Source of the DNA: JBKJVQ01 sp046717125
GTDB taxonomy: Bacteria > Pseudomonadota > Alphaproteobacteria > Rhizobiales > Methyloligellaceae
Assembly (NCBI GenBank): GCA_046717125.1
Contig: JBKJVQ010000043.1
Coordinates: 1 to 18,957, forward strand
Reading direction: 5' to 3'
Length of the DNA: 18,957 nucleotides
Position numbers and translations under genes: made by a program
Part shown: positions 1-8,362 of the stretch, piece by piece
How positions within the stretch are numbered: position 1 is the first letter of the stretch
Layout: every line of letters begins with the position of its first letter
The notes under the pieces: model-generated
Databases searched by the model: none
What the model was told of the DNA's origin: nothing
What the model saw: only the letters and a program-made list of their open reading frames with translations

Positions 1-767
1 TCGCTGCTCCACCGCTGACCAGCGCTCTGTTCAGCTCCGCCATCGAGGCGACCAAGCGCACGATGTTTTCGCGTCTTTCGAAGCCGTCGGATGGCCCAAC
101 CGTCATAGCGGCGGATTCGACCGAGGAAGCACTGGCTTTTCTCGCGAAGCTGCTGGGCGAATGCGGCGGCGAAGATCTGGCCGCTTACCGCGACCGCGTA
201 CTGGTGTTCGACAAACCCGGCATCCTGCCGCGGCTTGCTCAGGGCGCGCAGACCTTCATCCCTGTTGTGTTCACGCGTGAGGTGGAGCTTGAACTTGCGA
301 CTTATGCGAAATCAATGCACGCGATCGTCATTTATCCACGCAATGCGGCGAGTGGCGAGCCGCATATCGTTCTCGAGCCGGCCAACTACAAGACCTTCAA
401 CAAAGCGCTCGAAGAAATGGGCAAGGACCGGGACGAGATCAAATGCCTTGCCAATGAATCAGGCCGTTCGCTGACGGTTCTTCGCCGCCGTCTGGCGTCG
501 GTTGATGCCGTGCGGACGCCGAATTGGGCGGCAGACCATAAGACAGCAATGAGTCTTGTGCCCTTTTTGTTCGTCGGCGCGTGGCAAAGCACGAACGACG
601 CCGATCGCCTTGGTCTATCTCTGCTGGCGGGCGATCGCCCGTATAACGAGCTTGAAAAAGAGTCCAGAGTCTGGCCCAGCTCAACGATGCGCCGGTCTGG
701 TCGATTGGCACCTATCGCGGAATCATCTCGAAGGTCGATTTGCTCTATGCCATCGCAGGTATCGTGA
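1..767 (+). pseudogene. STAND-like large protein, upstream fragment (5' cut by window edge, frameshifted)
   Basis: The frame is open from the first bases of the window, so the gene starts upstream and the in-frame ATG at 63 is probably internal. Genuine-looking coding stops making sense at about 655-660, where a run of five A follows CTTG. Beyond it this frame reads a low-complexity tail to a stop at 767, while the plus-2 frame continues a sensible protein (VQSLAQLNDAPVW) that joins the next entry. One extra A in the run would rejoin the frames. The segment contains a stretch ending LANESGRSLTVLRRRL followed by a tryptophan-rich helical part. I recall this as the end of an NTPase module passing into a helical region in large STAND-like proteins. 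Any Walker A and B motifs would lie upstream of the window. The frameshift could be a real mutation or a sequencing error. Family assignment is from memory of the pattern and is tentative. Confidence 0.5.
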
Positions 768-3301
768 CGCCTGACGACTTGCAGCGCTACTTCTCGATGG
801 CGCGCATGGTGCTCGGCGAAGACAACCCGGCGCTGGACCTCGATGAAGAGGAGCGGTGGGCGGCATCCATCCACGGCAAGAGACGTGAGTTTTCCGGCGC
901 TTTTCGTGAAGGCATTTCCGAAACGCTGGTCTTACTGGCCGTTCATGGCGGTAACCTTTTCCAGAAGCGTCTTGGCATCGACCCGCAAGTGCAATCATTC
1001 CTGGTAGTGCGCGACTTGTTGCGGACGCCCCTCACGACGCGCATTCTTGAGGCGAACGACGGCGATCTTCCGACCTATGCGGAGGCCGCGCCCGACGATT
1101 TCCTGTCCATCCTTGAACGCGACTTAGAGACAGAGGCACCTGCGACTCTCGGTCTTCTGCGTCCAGCGGGCGCCGGCATGTTCGGACATCCAAGCCGCAC
1201 CGGGCTGTTGTGGGCATTGGAGGGGCTCGCATGGAACCCAGTAACGTTGCCACGGACCAGTTTCATCCTCGCTCGCCTTGCCCAGGTCGAGATCAACGAT
1301 AACTGGGTAAACAAACCTGTCCACTCGCTGGAATCGATCTTCCGAGCCTGGATGCCGCAAACAGCGGCGAGCCATCAGCAGCGAGTGGACCTCATGAGGA
1401 AATTGGCCGAGAGGTTTCCTGACGTTGCCTGGAAGATTTGCGTGGCGCAATTCGGCGCGCCCCACCAAGTCGGCAATTATAGCCATAAGCCGCGCTGGCG
1501 TCCCGATGGGTACGGGTTTGGCGAACCGTTTCGAACACGGAGCCCGGTCATCGACTTCATGCGCGAGATGGTCGAAATGGCCCTCACCTGGAAAGACTAT
1601 TCGTTAGGCATGCTATGCGACTTAATACAGCGGCTTCATGACCTGACTGACGCCGACCAGGCTCGTGTCTGGGCATTGGTTGAAGCCTGGGCAAAGGGCA
1701 GCGCTAACGATGCCGAAAAAGCGACGATGCGAGAGAAAATCCGCGTTGCTGCACTTTCGCGGCCCGCCGCAATGCGCGCCAAGAATAAGGGCGTGACGGG
1801 ATATGCGAGCAAGGCGAAAGCGGCCTACGCTGCGCTCGAACCAAGCGACCTGATGAACAAGCACGCTTGGCTGTTCCGCGACACTTGGGTGGAGGAGTCC
1901 GCCGACGAAATTGAGGACATCGAAAAGATCGACTTCCAAAAGCGCGGTGAGCGCATCCAGAAGATGCGTGTCGATGCCCTGCGCGAAATCCACGATCAAC
2001 GCGGTCTTCCCGCGCTGCTTGAACTGGCCGAACGCGGCAAGGCGTCATGGCAGGTTGGCTATCTCGCGGCCCGCGATCTTCTTTCGGAGACTAAGCTTGT
2101 GGAATTCTTGCGGCTCGCCTTCCAACCGGTACTGGAAGGTAAGGAGGCAGTACACCCGTTCAAGAACGTCATCGCCGGCGCTGTGCGGGCAATCCCGGAT
2201 GACGATAAACGCGAGCGTGTTCTGAAAGCCGTCGCGCTGGGTCTATCCGAGGCGGATTTGGCGCAGTTGCTATTGCTTGCGCCGTTCGGTAGGGGCACTT
2301 GGACGCCGGTCGATGCGCTCGGCGAAGCTGCTCAAGCCAAGTATTGGTCGGAGGTCGTTCCAGACTGGATTCACCACTCAGACGCGGAAAACAACGAAGG
2401 CGTTGACCGCCTTCTCAAGGCCGATCGCCCCCGTGCGGCCTTTTCATGCGCCCGGTTCCATCCGGAGAAGCTCGACGCGCAAGTGCTATTCCGATTGCTG
2501 TCGGCGATCGCGGCGGGCGGCAACGAGAAGCACGGCGAGTACATGCTTGAGCACTATAGTGTCGAGCAGGCGTTCAAGCACATCAACGCCAGCCCTGTGC
2601 TGACGCTTGATCAGAAGGCGGGGCTGGAGTTCGCGTTCCTTGAATTGCTAGCCAGACCTTGGGACGATCGCGCCAACGGCTACGGCATCCCAAACCTTGA
2701 ACGCTATATTGAGATGCATCCGGAAGTCTTCGTTCAGGCTCTCGCTTGGGCCTACAAACGCAAAGACCGCGGCACGGATCCCGCCGAGTTTCAGATACCG
2801 CAGGACCGCGTGAAAGACATGGCCGAGCGCGGCTACAAGCTACTGGAGGCGATTGGTCGCATTCCCGGTCACGACGATCTCGACGAGTTGCACGCCGACC
2901 GCCTCGCGAAGTGGATCGCCGCAGTCCGTAAGGCCAGCGCCGAACTGAGCCGCGCCGAAATCGCGGACGTCTGCATCGGCAAGGTGTTAGCGAACGCACC
3001 AGTCGGTCAAGACGGCGTGTGGCCATGCGAGCCCGTGCGACAGGTGATGGAGGACCTACAGTCTGAGTCGATGATGGAGGGTGCGTACACCGGCGTTTAC
3101 AACTCGCGCGGCACTCATTGGCGTGGCGAAGGCGGTGATCAGGAGCGGGAGCTGGCAGAGAAATACCGCAAGTGGGGTCAGTCGCTTCAATTCTCGCATC
3201 CATACGTTGCGTCGAAGTTCCTGATGAAGCTGGCGCGGACGTATGAACGTGAAGCGGACCGCGAGGACACAGAGGCGGGTATCCGCCGCCGCCTGCGGTA
3301 A
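740..3301 (+). CDS. Helical-repeat C-terminal part of a STAND-like protein (same broken gene)
   Basis: This 853-residue stretch is the continuation of the preceding fragment in another frame. Sensible coding already begins near 656, before the ATG at 740, and no convincing ribosome site precedes that ATG, so it is probably not a separate gene. The protein is almost wholly helical, rich in W, L and A, with irregular repeat-like blocks such as LESIFRAWMPQTAASHQQRV. No signal peptide, membrane segment or catalytic motif is visible. The pattern resembles the long superhelical C-terminus of large STAND-type NTPases, many of which act in antiphage defence, where this part usually senses the trigger. 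That role is inference. Base composition is more AT-rich than the housekeeping genes to the right, which fits acquired DNA. A plain hypothetical helical-repeat protein is the main alternative. Confidence 0.55.
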   Translation: MLYAIAGIVTPDDLQRYFSMARMVLGEDNPALDLDEEERWAASIHGKRREFSGAFREGISETLVLLAVHGGNLFQKRLGIDPQVQSFLVVRDLLRTPLTTRILEANDGDLPTYAEAAPDDFLSILERDLETEAPATLGLLRPAGAGMFGHPSRTGLLWALEGLAWNPVTLPRTSFILARLAQVEINDNWVNKPVHSLESIFRAWMPQTAASHQQRVDLMRKLAERFPDVAWKICVAQFGAPHQVGNYSHKPRWRPDGYGFGEPFRTRSPVIDFMREMVEMALTWKDYSLGMLCDLIQRLHDLTDADQARVWALVEAWAKGSANDAEKATMREKIRVAALSRPAAMRAKNKGVTGYASKAKAAYAALEPSDLMNKHAWLFRDTWVEESADEIEDIEKIDFQKRGERIQKMRVDALREIHDQRGLPALLELAERGKASWQVGYLAARDLLSETKLVEFLRLAFQPVLEGKEAVHPFKNVIAGAVRAIPDDDKRERVLKAVALGLSEADLAQLLLLAPFGRGTWTPVDALGEAAQAKYWSEVVPDWIHHSDAENNEGVDRLLKADRPRAAFSCARFHPEKLDAQVLFRLLSAIAAGGNEKHGEYMLEHYSVEQAFKHINASPVLTLDQKAGLEFAFLELLARPWDDRANGYGIPNLERYIEMHPEVFVQALAWAYKRKDRGTDPAEFQIPQDRVKDMAERGYKLLEAIGRIPGHDDLDELHADRLAKWIAAVRKASAELSRAEIADVCIGKVLANAPVGQDGVWPCEPVRQVMEDLQSESMMEGAYTGVYNSRGTHWRGEGGDQERELAEKYRKWGQSLQFSHPYVASKFLMKLARTYEREADREDTEAGIRRRLR

Positions 3302-3480
3302 TTCCTTCTCTGGCCATCTTCACCCGCAGATACCTACGCTATGCACCGCCTAGGTCTGAAGTTGCGGAGGTTCGTTCCGGTTCGAACCACTTGCCGTCTT
3401 GGCCATTATTCGTAATGTGCCGGCCCAAACTAAGGAATTTTCCAAAGCATCGTGGGCCGTTTTTTGGCAGTGCGGTAGCT
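3302..3480. other. Gap with no recognisable gene
   Basis: The stretch between the large broken gene and the ParE relic shows no RNA gene, clear promoter or terminator. The palindrome GGTTCGAACC at 3379-3388 recalls a tRNA T-arm, but the rest of a tRNA is absent. Confidence 0.4.
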
Positions 3481-3605
3481 GCAATTTCAACTTTGCGCAT
3501 GCCCTACCGTTCGAGGATGACGCATTGCTGGTGATCGCCGTCGCCCATATGCATCGGGAGCCAGACTATTGGCGCAGCCGACTGAAAGACAAGGACGCAT
3601 GGTGA
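3480..3605 (+). pseudogene. ParE/RelE-family toxin relic (C-terminal end only)
   Basis: The last 30 or so residues, FEDDALLVIAVAHMHREPDYW followed by RSRLKD, match the C-terminal strand and tail typical of ParE toxins, where a hydrophobic strand leads into an AVAH-x-x-R-x-P-x-YW signature. Upstream in the same frame the text (WQCGSCNFNF) does not look like a ParE core, and no antitoxin gene precedes it. The nearest start in this frame is a TTG at 3399. The expected tyrosine-arginine lead-in appears in the neighbouring frame just before FEDD, hinting at an internal frameshift. I take it as a decayed type II toxin gene. Its end overlaps the start region of the sulfotransferase. In intact members the toxin inhibits DNA gyrase, but this remnant should be inactive. 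Confidence 0.6.
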
Positions 3606-4879
3606 GTAGCGAAGCAGGCGACGCCCATCAGGACGGGTTGTCGCTCAAGAAGAAGAAGAATAAGAAATGGTCGCTGCGCCCGAAGGCGCTGCGCAGGCAT
3701 CGCTATGGCGGGCGTCTCCTTTATTTCTGGCTCGGCATGACCTTCGGCGCGTGGAGCCGGCTTGCGGCACGCGGGCGCTTCGATTTCTCGGCAAACTGCC
3801 TCCATCTCGTGGCGCCGGTGACGCTCTGGACGCCGGTTAATTCGCTGCTGCATCATCTGTCCGAGGCAATCTACCGGAAGCGCGCTCAAGCGCTCCCCCT
3901 CGATCGCGATCCGCCGCTGTTCCTGCTCGGTCATTGGCGCTCCGGCACGACGCTGCTGCACGATCTTATCGCCTGCGATCCGCGGCTGGCATTTCCGACG
4001 ACCTATGAGTGCTTCCTGCCGAGTCACTTCCTCCTGACCGAACGGGTGATGGGCCGCGCGACGAATGCGCTCCTGCCCGACAAGCGGCCGCAGGACGACG
4101 TGCCGGTCGGTATGGACAAGCCGCAGGAGGAGGAGTTCGCGCTGCTCAATCTCGGCGCAGGCACGCCCTATGTCACCATGGCCTGGCCGCGCCACGGTCC
4201 GGCCGACCACGATTATCTCAGCCTGCGCGAACTCGGCGAGAAGGACCGCCGCGCCTGGGAGGACCAGTATCTATGGTTCTATCGCCGGGTCGCGCTGAAG
4301 CACGGCAAGAAGCTGGTAATGAAGTCGCCGGCGAACACCGCTCGCATCCGCGTGCTGCTGGAGATGTTTCCGAATGCGCGCTTCGTGCATATCGCGCGCA
4401 ACCCGCTCGCGATCGTGCCCTCGACCATAAGGCTGTGGAAGGCGCTGTATTCGACCGAAGGATTGCACAATCCGGCCAACATGCTGGACTGGATCGACGA
4501 ATACGTGCTCTCGACCTTTGAGGAGGTCGCACAAATCTATGCCGAGGATCGGCTGCGGATCCCGCCGGAGAATCTGGTCGAGATCCGCTACGAGGATCTG
4601 GCGGCGAACCCGAAACAGGTGCTGTGCGATCTCTATCCGAAGCTGGGGTTGGGCAATTTCGCCCCGGCAGAGCCGGCGGTCGACGCCTATCTCGCCGACC
4701 GGCGCGAACACCAGCGCGCGGTCTACGATCTGCCTATCGAGGCGATGCGCGAGATCGCCCGGCGCATGTCGGCCTATATCGACCGGTTTGGCTATCGCGC
4801 CGAGATCGAGCAGGCGATACACGGTTCGGCTGCCATTGAAGAGAGGCCGGCCAAGAGGGTCGCGCGGGGGGCTCGCTGA
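3599..4879 (+). CDS. Sulfotransferase family protein
   Basis: Sulfotransferases move a sulfuryl group from PAPS to an acceptor hydroxyl or amine; the acceptor here is unknown. The 5'-phosphosulfate loop is clear as GHWRSGTTLLHDLI from about residue 111. The 3'-phosphate-binding element is FVHIARNPLAIVPSTIRLW around residue 265, and a C-terminal IRYEDL segment is typical of the family. The N-terminus has a lysine patch (KKKKNKK) and then a moderately hydrophobic stretch (LLYFWLGMTFGAW), possibly membrane-associated; there is no cleavable signal. The ATG at 3599 gives 426 residues. AAGGA at 3591-3595 lies only 3 bases before it, so the GTG codon at 3602 is an equally good start, and an upstream TTG at 3569 is also possible. 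The stop codon shares one base with the icd start, so the two genes are probably translated together. The family call is firm; the substrate cannot be read from sequence. Confidence 0.88.
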   Translation: MVSSEAGDAHQDGLSLKKKKNKKWSLRPKALRRHRYGGRLLYFWLGMTFGAWSRLAARGRFDFSANCLHLVAPVTLWTPVNSLLHHLSEAIYRKRAQALPLDRDPPLFLLGHWRSGTTLLHDLIACDPRLAFPTTYECFLPSHFLLTERVMGRATNALLPDKRPQDDVPVGMDKPQEEEFALLNLGAGTPYVTMAWPRHGPADHDYLSLRELGEKDRRAWEDQYLWFYRRVALKHGKKLVMKSPANTARIRVLLEMFPNARFVHIARNPLAIVPSTIRLWKALYSTEGLHNPANMLDWIDEYVLSTFEEVAQIYAEDRLRIPPENLVEIRYEDLAANPKQVLCDLYPKLGLGNFAPAEPAVDAYLADRREHQRAVYDLPIEAMREIARRMSAYIDRFGYRAEIEQAIHGSAAIEERPAKRVARGAR

Positions 4880-6108
4880 TGCAGAAGATCAAGGTCGAGA
4901 ATCCGGTTGCCGAACTCGACGGCGACGAGATGACCCGCATCATCTGGAAGATGATCAAGGAAAAGCTGATCCACCCCTATCTCGATATCGATCTCGATTA
5001 TTACGACCTTTCGATCGAGAACCGCGACGCCACCGCCGACCGGGTGACGGTCGATGCGGCGCATGCGATCCAGCGCCATGGCGTCGGCGTCAAATGCGCG
5101 ACCATCACGCCCGACGAAGCGCGCGTCCAGGAGTTTGGCCTCAAGAAGATGTGGCGCTCGCCCAACGGCACGATCCGCAACATCCTCGGCGGCGTGATCT
5201 TCCGTGAACCGATCATCTGCCGGAACGTGCCGCGTCTCGTGCCGGGCTGGACCAAGCCGATCGTGATCGGCCGTCACGCCTTTGGCGACCAGTATCGTGC
5301 GACCGATTTCCGCACGCCGGGGCCGGGCAAGCTGACGATCCGCTTTGAGGGGGCGGACGGCAAGGTGATTGAGCACGAAGTAAACGACTTCAAGGGCTCG
5401 GGCGTCGCGCTCGCCATGTTCAACACGGATGAGTCGATCCGCGATTTCGCCCGCGCCTCGTTCAACTATGGGCTGTCGCGCGGGTTTCCGGTCTACCTCT
5501 CGACCAAGAATACCATCCTCAAAGCCTATGACGGGCGCTTCAAGGACCTCTTCCAGGAGGTGTTCGACGCCGAGTTTGCGCCCGACTTCAAGGCGCGGCG
5601 GCTGACCTATGAGCACCGCCTGATCGACGACATGGTGGCCGCGTCGCTGAAATGGTCCGGCGGCTATGTCTGGGCCTGCAAGAATTACGACGGCGACGTG
5701 CAGTCCGACACGGTGGCGCAAGGGTTCGGCTCGCTGGGCCTGATGACCTCTGTGCTGATGACGCCGGACGGCGGGATCGTCGAGGCCGAGGCCGCGCACG
5801 GCACCGTGACGCGCCACTACCGGCAGCATCAGCAGGGTAAGGCCACCTCCACCAATGCGACCGCGTCGATCTTCGCCTGGAGCCGGGCGCTGAAGCATCG
5901 CGCGAAGCTGGACGACAACGCGCCCCTGGTCCGGTTCGCCGACAGGCTGGAGAAGGTGACGGTCGATACGATCGAAGCGGGCGACATGACGAAGGATCTG
6001 GCGCTGCTGGTCGGCGCGCATCAGGGCTGGCTCTCGACCGAAGGCTTTATCGACCGGATCGACAAGAATTTGCGCATCGCGATGCGCGCCGAGAGCGCGT
6101 ACGCGTGA
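4879..6108 (+). CDS. icd: NADP-dependent isocitrate dehydrogenase
   Basis: Catalyses oxidative decarboxylation of isocitrate to 2-oxoglutarate with NADP+ in the cytosolic TCA cycle, supplying NADPH and the carbon skeleton for glutamate. The 409-residue length and the opening (KVENPVAELDGDEMTRIIW) are those of the eukaryote-like homodimeric type common in alphaproteobacteria. Visible sites include the isocitrate-binding segment SPNGTIRN from residue 94, the metal-binding region YDGDVQSDTVAQGFGSLG, and the NADP-binding HGTVTRHY from residue 307, all intact. The start overlaps the sulfotransferase stop as TGATG, so there is no room for a dedicated promoter directly in front. Transcription presumably comes from upstream or from inside the preceding gene. 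Identification is secure. Confidence 0.97.
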   Translation: MQKIKVENPVAELDGDEMTRIIWKMIKEKLIHPYLDIDLDYYDLSIENRDATADRVTVDAAHAIQRHGVGVKCATITPDEARVQEFGLKKMWRSPNGTIRNILGGVIFREPIICRNVPRLVPGWTKPIVIGRHAFGDQYRATDFRTPGPGKLTIRFEGADGKVIEHEVNDFKGSGVALAMFNTDESIRDFARASFNYGLSRGFPVYLSTKNTILKAYDGRFKDLFQEVFDAEFAPDFKARRLTYEHRLIDDMVAASLKWSGGYVWACKNYDGDVQSDTVAQGFGSLGLMTSVLMTPDGGIVEAEAAHGTVTRHYRQHQQGKATSTNATASIFAWSRALKHRAKLDDNAPLVRFADRLEKVTVDTIEAGDMTKDLALLVGAHQGWLSTEGFIDRIDKNLRIAMRAESAYA

Positions 6109-6109
6109 T

Positions 6110-6157
6110 GAGCATGGTGCCGAAAGTGTGCAGCGGTTTTCGGCCAACCACATGCTC
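6110..6157. repeat. Palindromic intergenic repeat, copy 1
   Basis: Imperfect palindrome that begins GAGCATGG and ends with CATGCTC, with the internal conserved core GTGTGCAGCGGTTTTCGG. It starts two bases after the icd stop. It closely matches the copies at 6165-6213 and 11019-11067 and resembles Rhizobiales intergenic palindromes of the RIME type. As RNA it would fold into a hairpin that could protect the 3' end of the icd message. Confidence 0.85.
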
Positions 6158-6164
6158 AGCCTCA

Positions 6165-6276
6165 GAGCATGTTGCCGAAAAGTGTGCAGCGGTTTTCGGA
6201 CAACAACATGCTCACCCTAAAGAATCGATCACGTTCGCGACTTCGGGTTGCGTCGGCCCCAAGTCATCATGACTAG
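6165..6276. repeat. Two-palindrome mosaic repeat, copy 2
   Basis: The first palindrome (6165-6213) runs from GAGCATGTTG to CAACATGCTC around the conserved core. After a spacer (AGAATCGATCACGTTC) a second, weaker palindrome follows at 6239-6265 (GACTT...AAGTC). The same order of palindrome, spacer and palindrome occurs at 11019-11120, so the unit is about 105-115 bases. The element ends just before the ATG at 6280 and leaves little room for a promoter of that gene. Confidence 0.82.
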
Positions 6277-6279
6277 CGC

Positions 6280-6759
6280 ATGAGCGTCGAGCCGCTGCCC
6301 GAAGATGAGGATCGCGGCCAGGCGGGCGAGGCGACCTCGCTCGATGTCCATGCGCGCGCCAACGAATTGCTCGATGCGGCGGCCGAGGGCGCCGGCGACA
6401 TCTACGATTCGGCTGACGCGGCGCGGCTCGCGCTCGACAAGAAGGCCTCCGACCTTCTGGTGAAGCTGCGCCTCGCCGCATTCGCCGATGCGGGCCGGAC
6501 GCAGCTCGCGCTCATCAATGCCGGCCGCTACTGGGCGCTGCATGGCGGCTACATGACCTTTCTCAGGGAACCGCCTGCCGACGGTCCGGGCGGAGGGGGC
6601 AGCGGCCGCCAGCGCAATCCCGAACTCGAGGCGCTGCGGTTCGACTATATGCGCCTGCGGCTGAACACCTTCTGGTGGACCTTTGGCCTCTCGATCGCGA
6701 GCTTCGTCATCTCGCTCGTGACGCTGTCGGTCGCCTATTTTACGGCGGCGCGCTGTTGA
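6280..6759 (+). CDS. Small protein with C-terminal membrane anchor, function unknown
   Basis: A 159-residue protein that I do not recognise. The first 95 residues are charged, alanine-rich and likely helical (ARANELLDAAAEGAGDIYDS). A glycine- and proline-rich linker at about residues 97-112 follows, then one strong hydrophobic segment at about residues 132-155 (FWWTFGLSIASFVISLV) close to the C-terminus. This suggests a cytoplasmic helical domain anchored in the inner membrane by its tail. Codon use and composition match the neighbouring housekeeping genes, and the reading frame is clean, so it is probably real. No clear Shine-Dalgarno sequence precedes the ATG, which directly follows the repeat. 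It lies between icd and the recA promoter on the same strand. Confidence 0.68.
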   Translation: MSVEPLPEDEDRGQAGEATSLDVHARANELLDAAAEGAGDIYDSADAARLALDKKASDLLVKLRLAAFADAGRTQLALINAGRYWALHGGYMTFLREPPADGPGGGGSGRQRNPELEALRFDYMRLRLNTFWWTFGLSIASFVISLVTLSVAYFTAARC

Positions 6760-6801
6760 AATAGGGCTGTGCGACGGCGAATCGAACTCTTTTCCCCCGA
6801 T

Positions 6802-6816
6802 GTTCCACAGATGTTC
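6802..6816 (+). promoter_or_regulatory. LexA (SOS) box of recA
   Basis: GTTC at 6802-6805 and GTTC at 6813-6816 are separated by exactly seven bases, which is the alphaproteobacterial LexA consensus. It lies directly upstream of the likely recA -35 element. A near match, GAAC-N7-GTAC at 6832-6846, overlaps the promoter spacer and may be a second, weaker site. Confidence 0.88.
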
Positions 6817-6821
6817 TTTTC

Positions 6822-6849
6822 TTGCGCGTGGGAACAAAACATGTACATA
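6822..6849 (+). promoter_or_regulatory. Probable recA promoter
   Basis: TTGCGC at 6822-6827 and TACATA at 6844-6849, 16 bases apart, form a plausible sigma-70 promoter about 50 bases before the recA start codon. The LexA box lies just upstream of it. The -10 match is only moderate. Confidence 0.55.
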
Positions 6850-6899
6850 CTGGTCGCATTGCCAAGCTTTCAGGGCCGTGTGAAAAAGGGGAGATTGCC

Positions 6900-8057
<1,158 letters not shown>

Positions 8058-8101
8058 TACAGCGCGCGTACGATTTGCGTTTGGAGGCAGTTTTGTCTCC
8101 T

Positions 8102-8140
8102 CCTCTTACGCCCCTCTCCCGCTTGTGGGGGCGTAAGAGG
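8102..8140 (+). terminator. Perfect 13-bp stem after recA, possible terminator or repeat
   Basis: The arm CCTCTTACGCCCC at 8102-8114 pairs exactly with 8128-8140 around a 13-base loop, 45 bases after the recA stop. It is not followed by a U-rich tract (the next bases are CGGATAGTTT), so it may be a stabilising hairpin or a repeat element rather than a classical intrinsic terminator. Confidence 0.6.
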
Positions 8141-8326
8141 CGGATAGTTTCTTGCTCCGGTGCGCGACATATGTCCGGACGACTTTGTCGGCACCGATCC
8201 GTGCCGCGTGCGTCCTGCTGGACATAAATCAGGCCACTCTCTAAGACTTGCCCGGAGCCGCCCCAGCCCTGCGCGGCTCGTCTCCGCAACCGATTGTGAA
8301 GGTCCGTCCGGCGCAGGGACGACGGG

Positions 8327-8348
8327 CCTGTCCGGCATGCCGGACAGG
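8327..8348 (+). promoter_or_regulatory. Perfect 22-bp palindrome before alaS, possible operator
   Basis: The arm CCTGTCCGGC is repeated exactly in inverted order around a central AT, ending 14 bases before the alaS start codon. Its right end overlaps the only Shine-Dalgarno-like sequence (AGGGA, 8346-8350). It could bind a dimeric repressor or fold in the mRNA and hide the ribosome site. In E. coli, AlaRS is reported to repress its own gene by binding a palindrome near the transcription start. A similar role here is inference. Confidence 0.55.
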
Positions 8349-8362
8349 GACATGCGAAATTC

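Larger units (their letters stand above)
8058..8362 (+). other. recA-alaS intergenic region
   Basis: About 305 bases without a convincing gene. It holds the hairpin at 8102-8140, several short TGTCCGG or GTCCGGC half-sites (near 8170, 8302 and 8329) and the perfect palindrome next to alaS. No clear sigma-70 promoter for alaS was found by eye. Confidence 0.6.

Noticed and set aside
651..662. Programmed -1 ribosomal frameshift in the large left-hand gene
   Set aside because: The zero-frame codons AAA GAG do not form a standard X-XXY-YYZ slippery heptamer such as A-AAA-AAG, and no obvious stimulating hairpin follows. A one-base change is simpler.
3379..3388. GGTTCGAACC as a tRNA T-arm or attachment-site remnant
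   Set aside because: No acceptor, anticodon or D-arm can be fitted around it, and no matching direct repeat was seen.
4792..6153. A 453-codon minus-strand open frame opposite icd
   Set aside because: Same antisense effect of GC-rich codon use. The icd gene is certain, and this frame has no start signal or domain.
8058..8362. T-box riboswitch upstream of alaS
   Set aside because: No T-box bulge sequence or specifier hairpin was seen, and T-boxes are not expected in proteobacteria.
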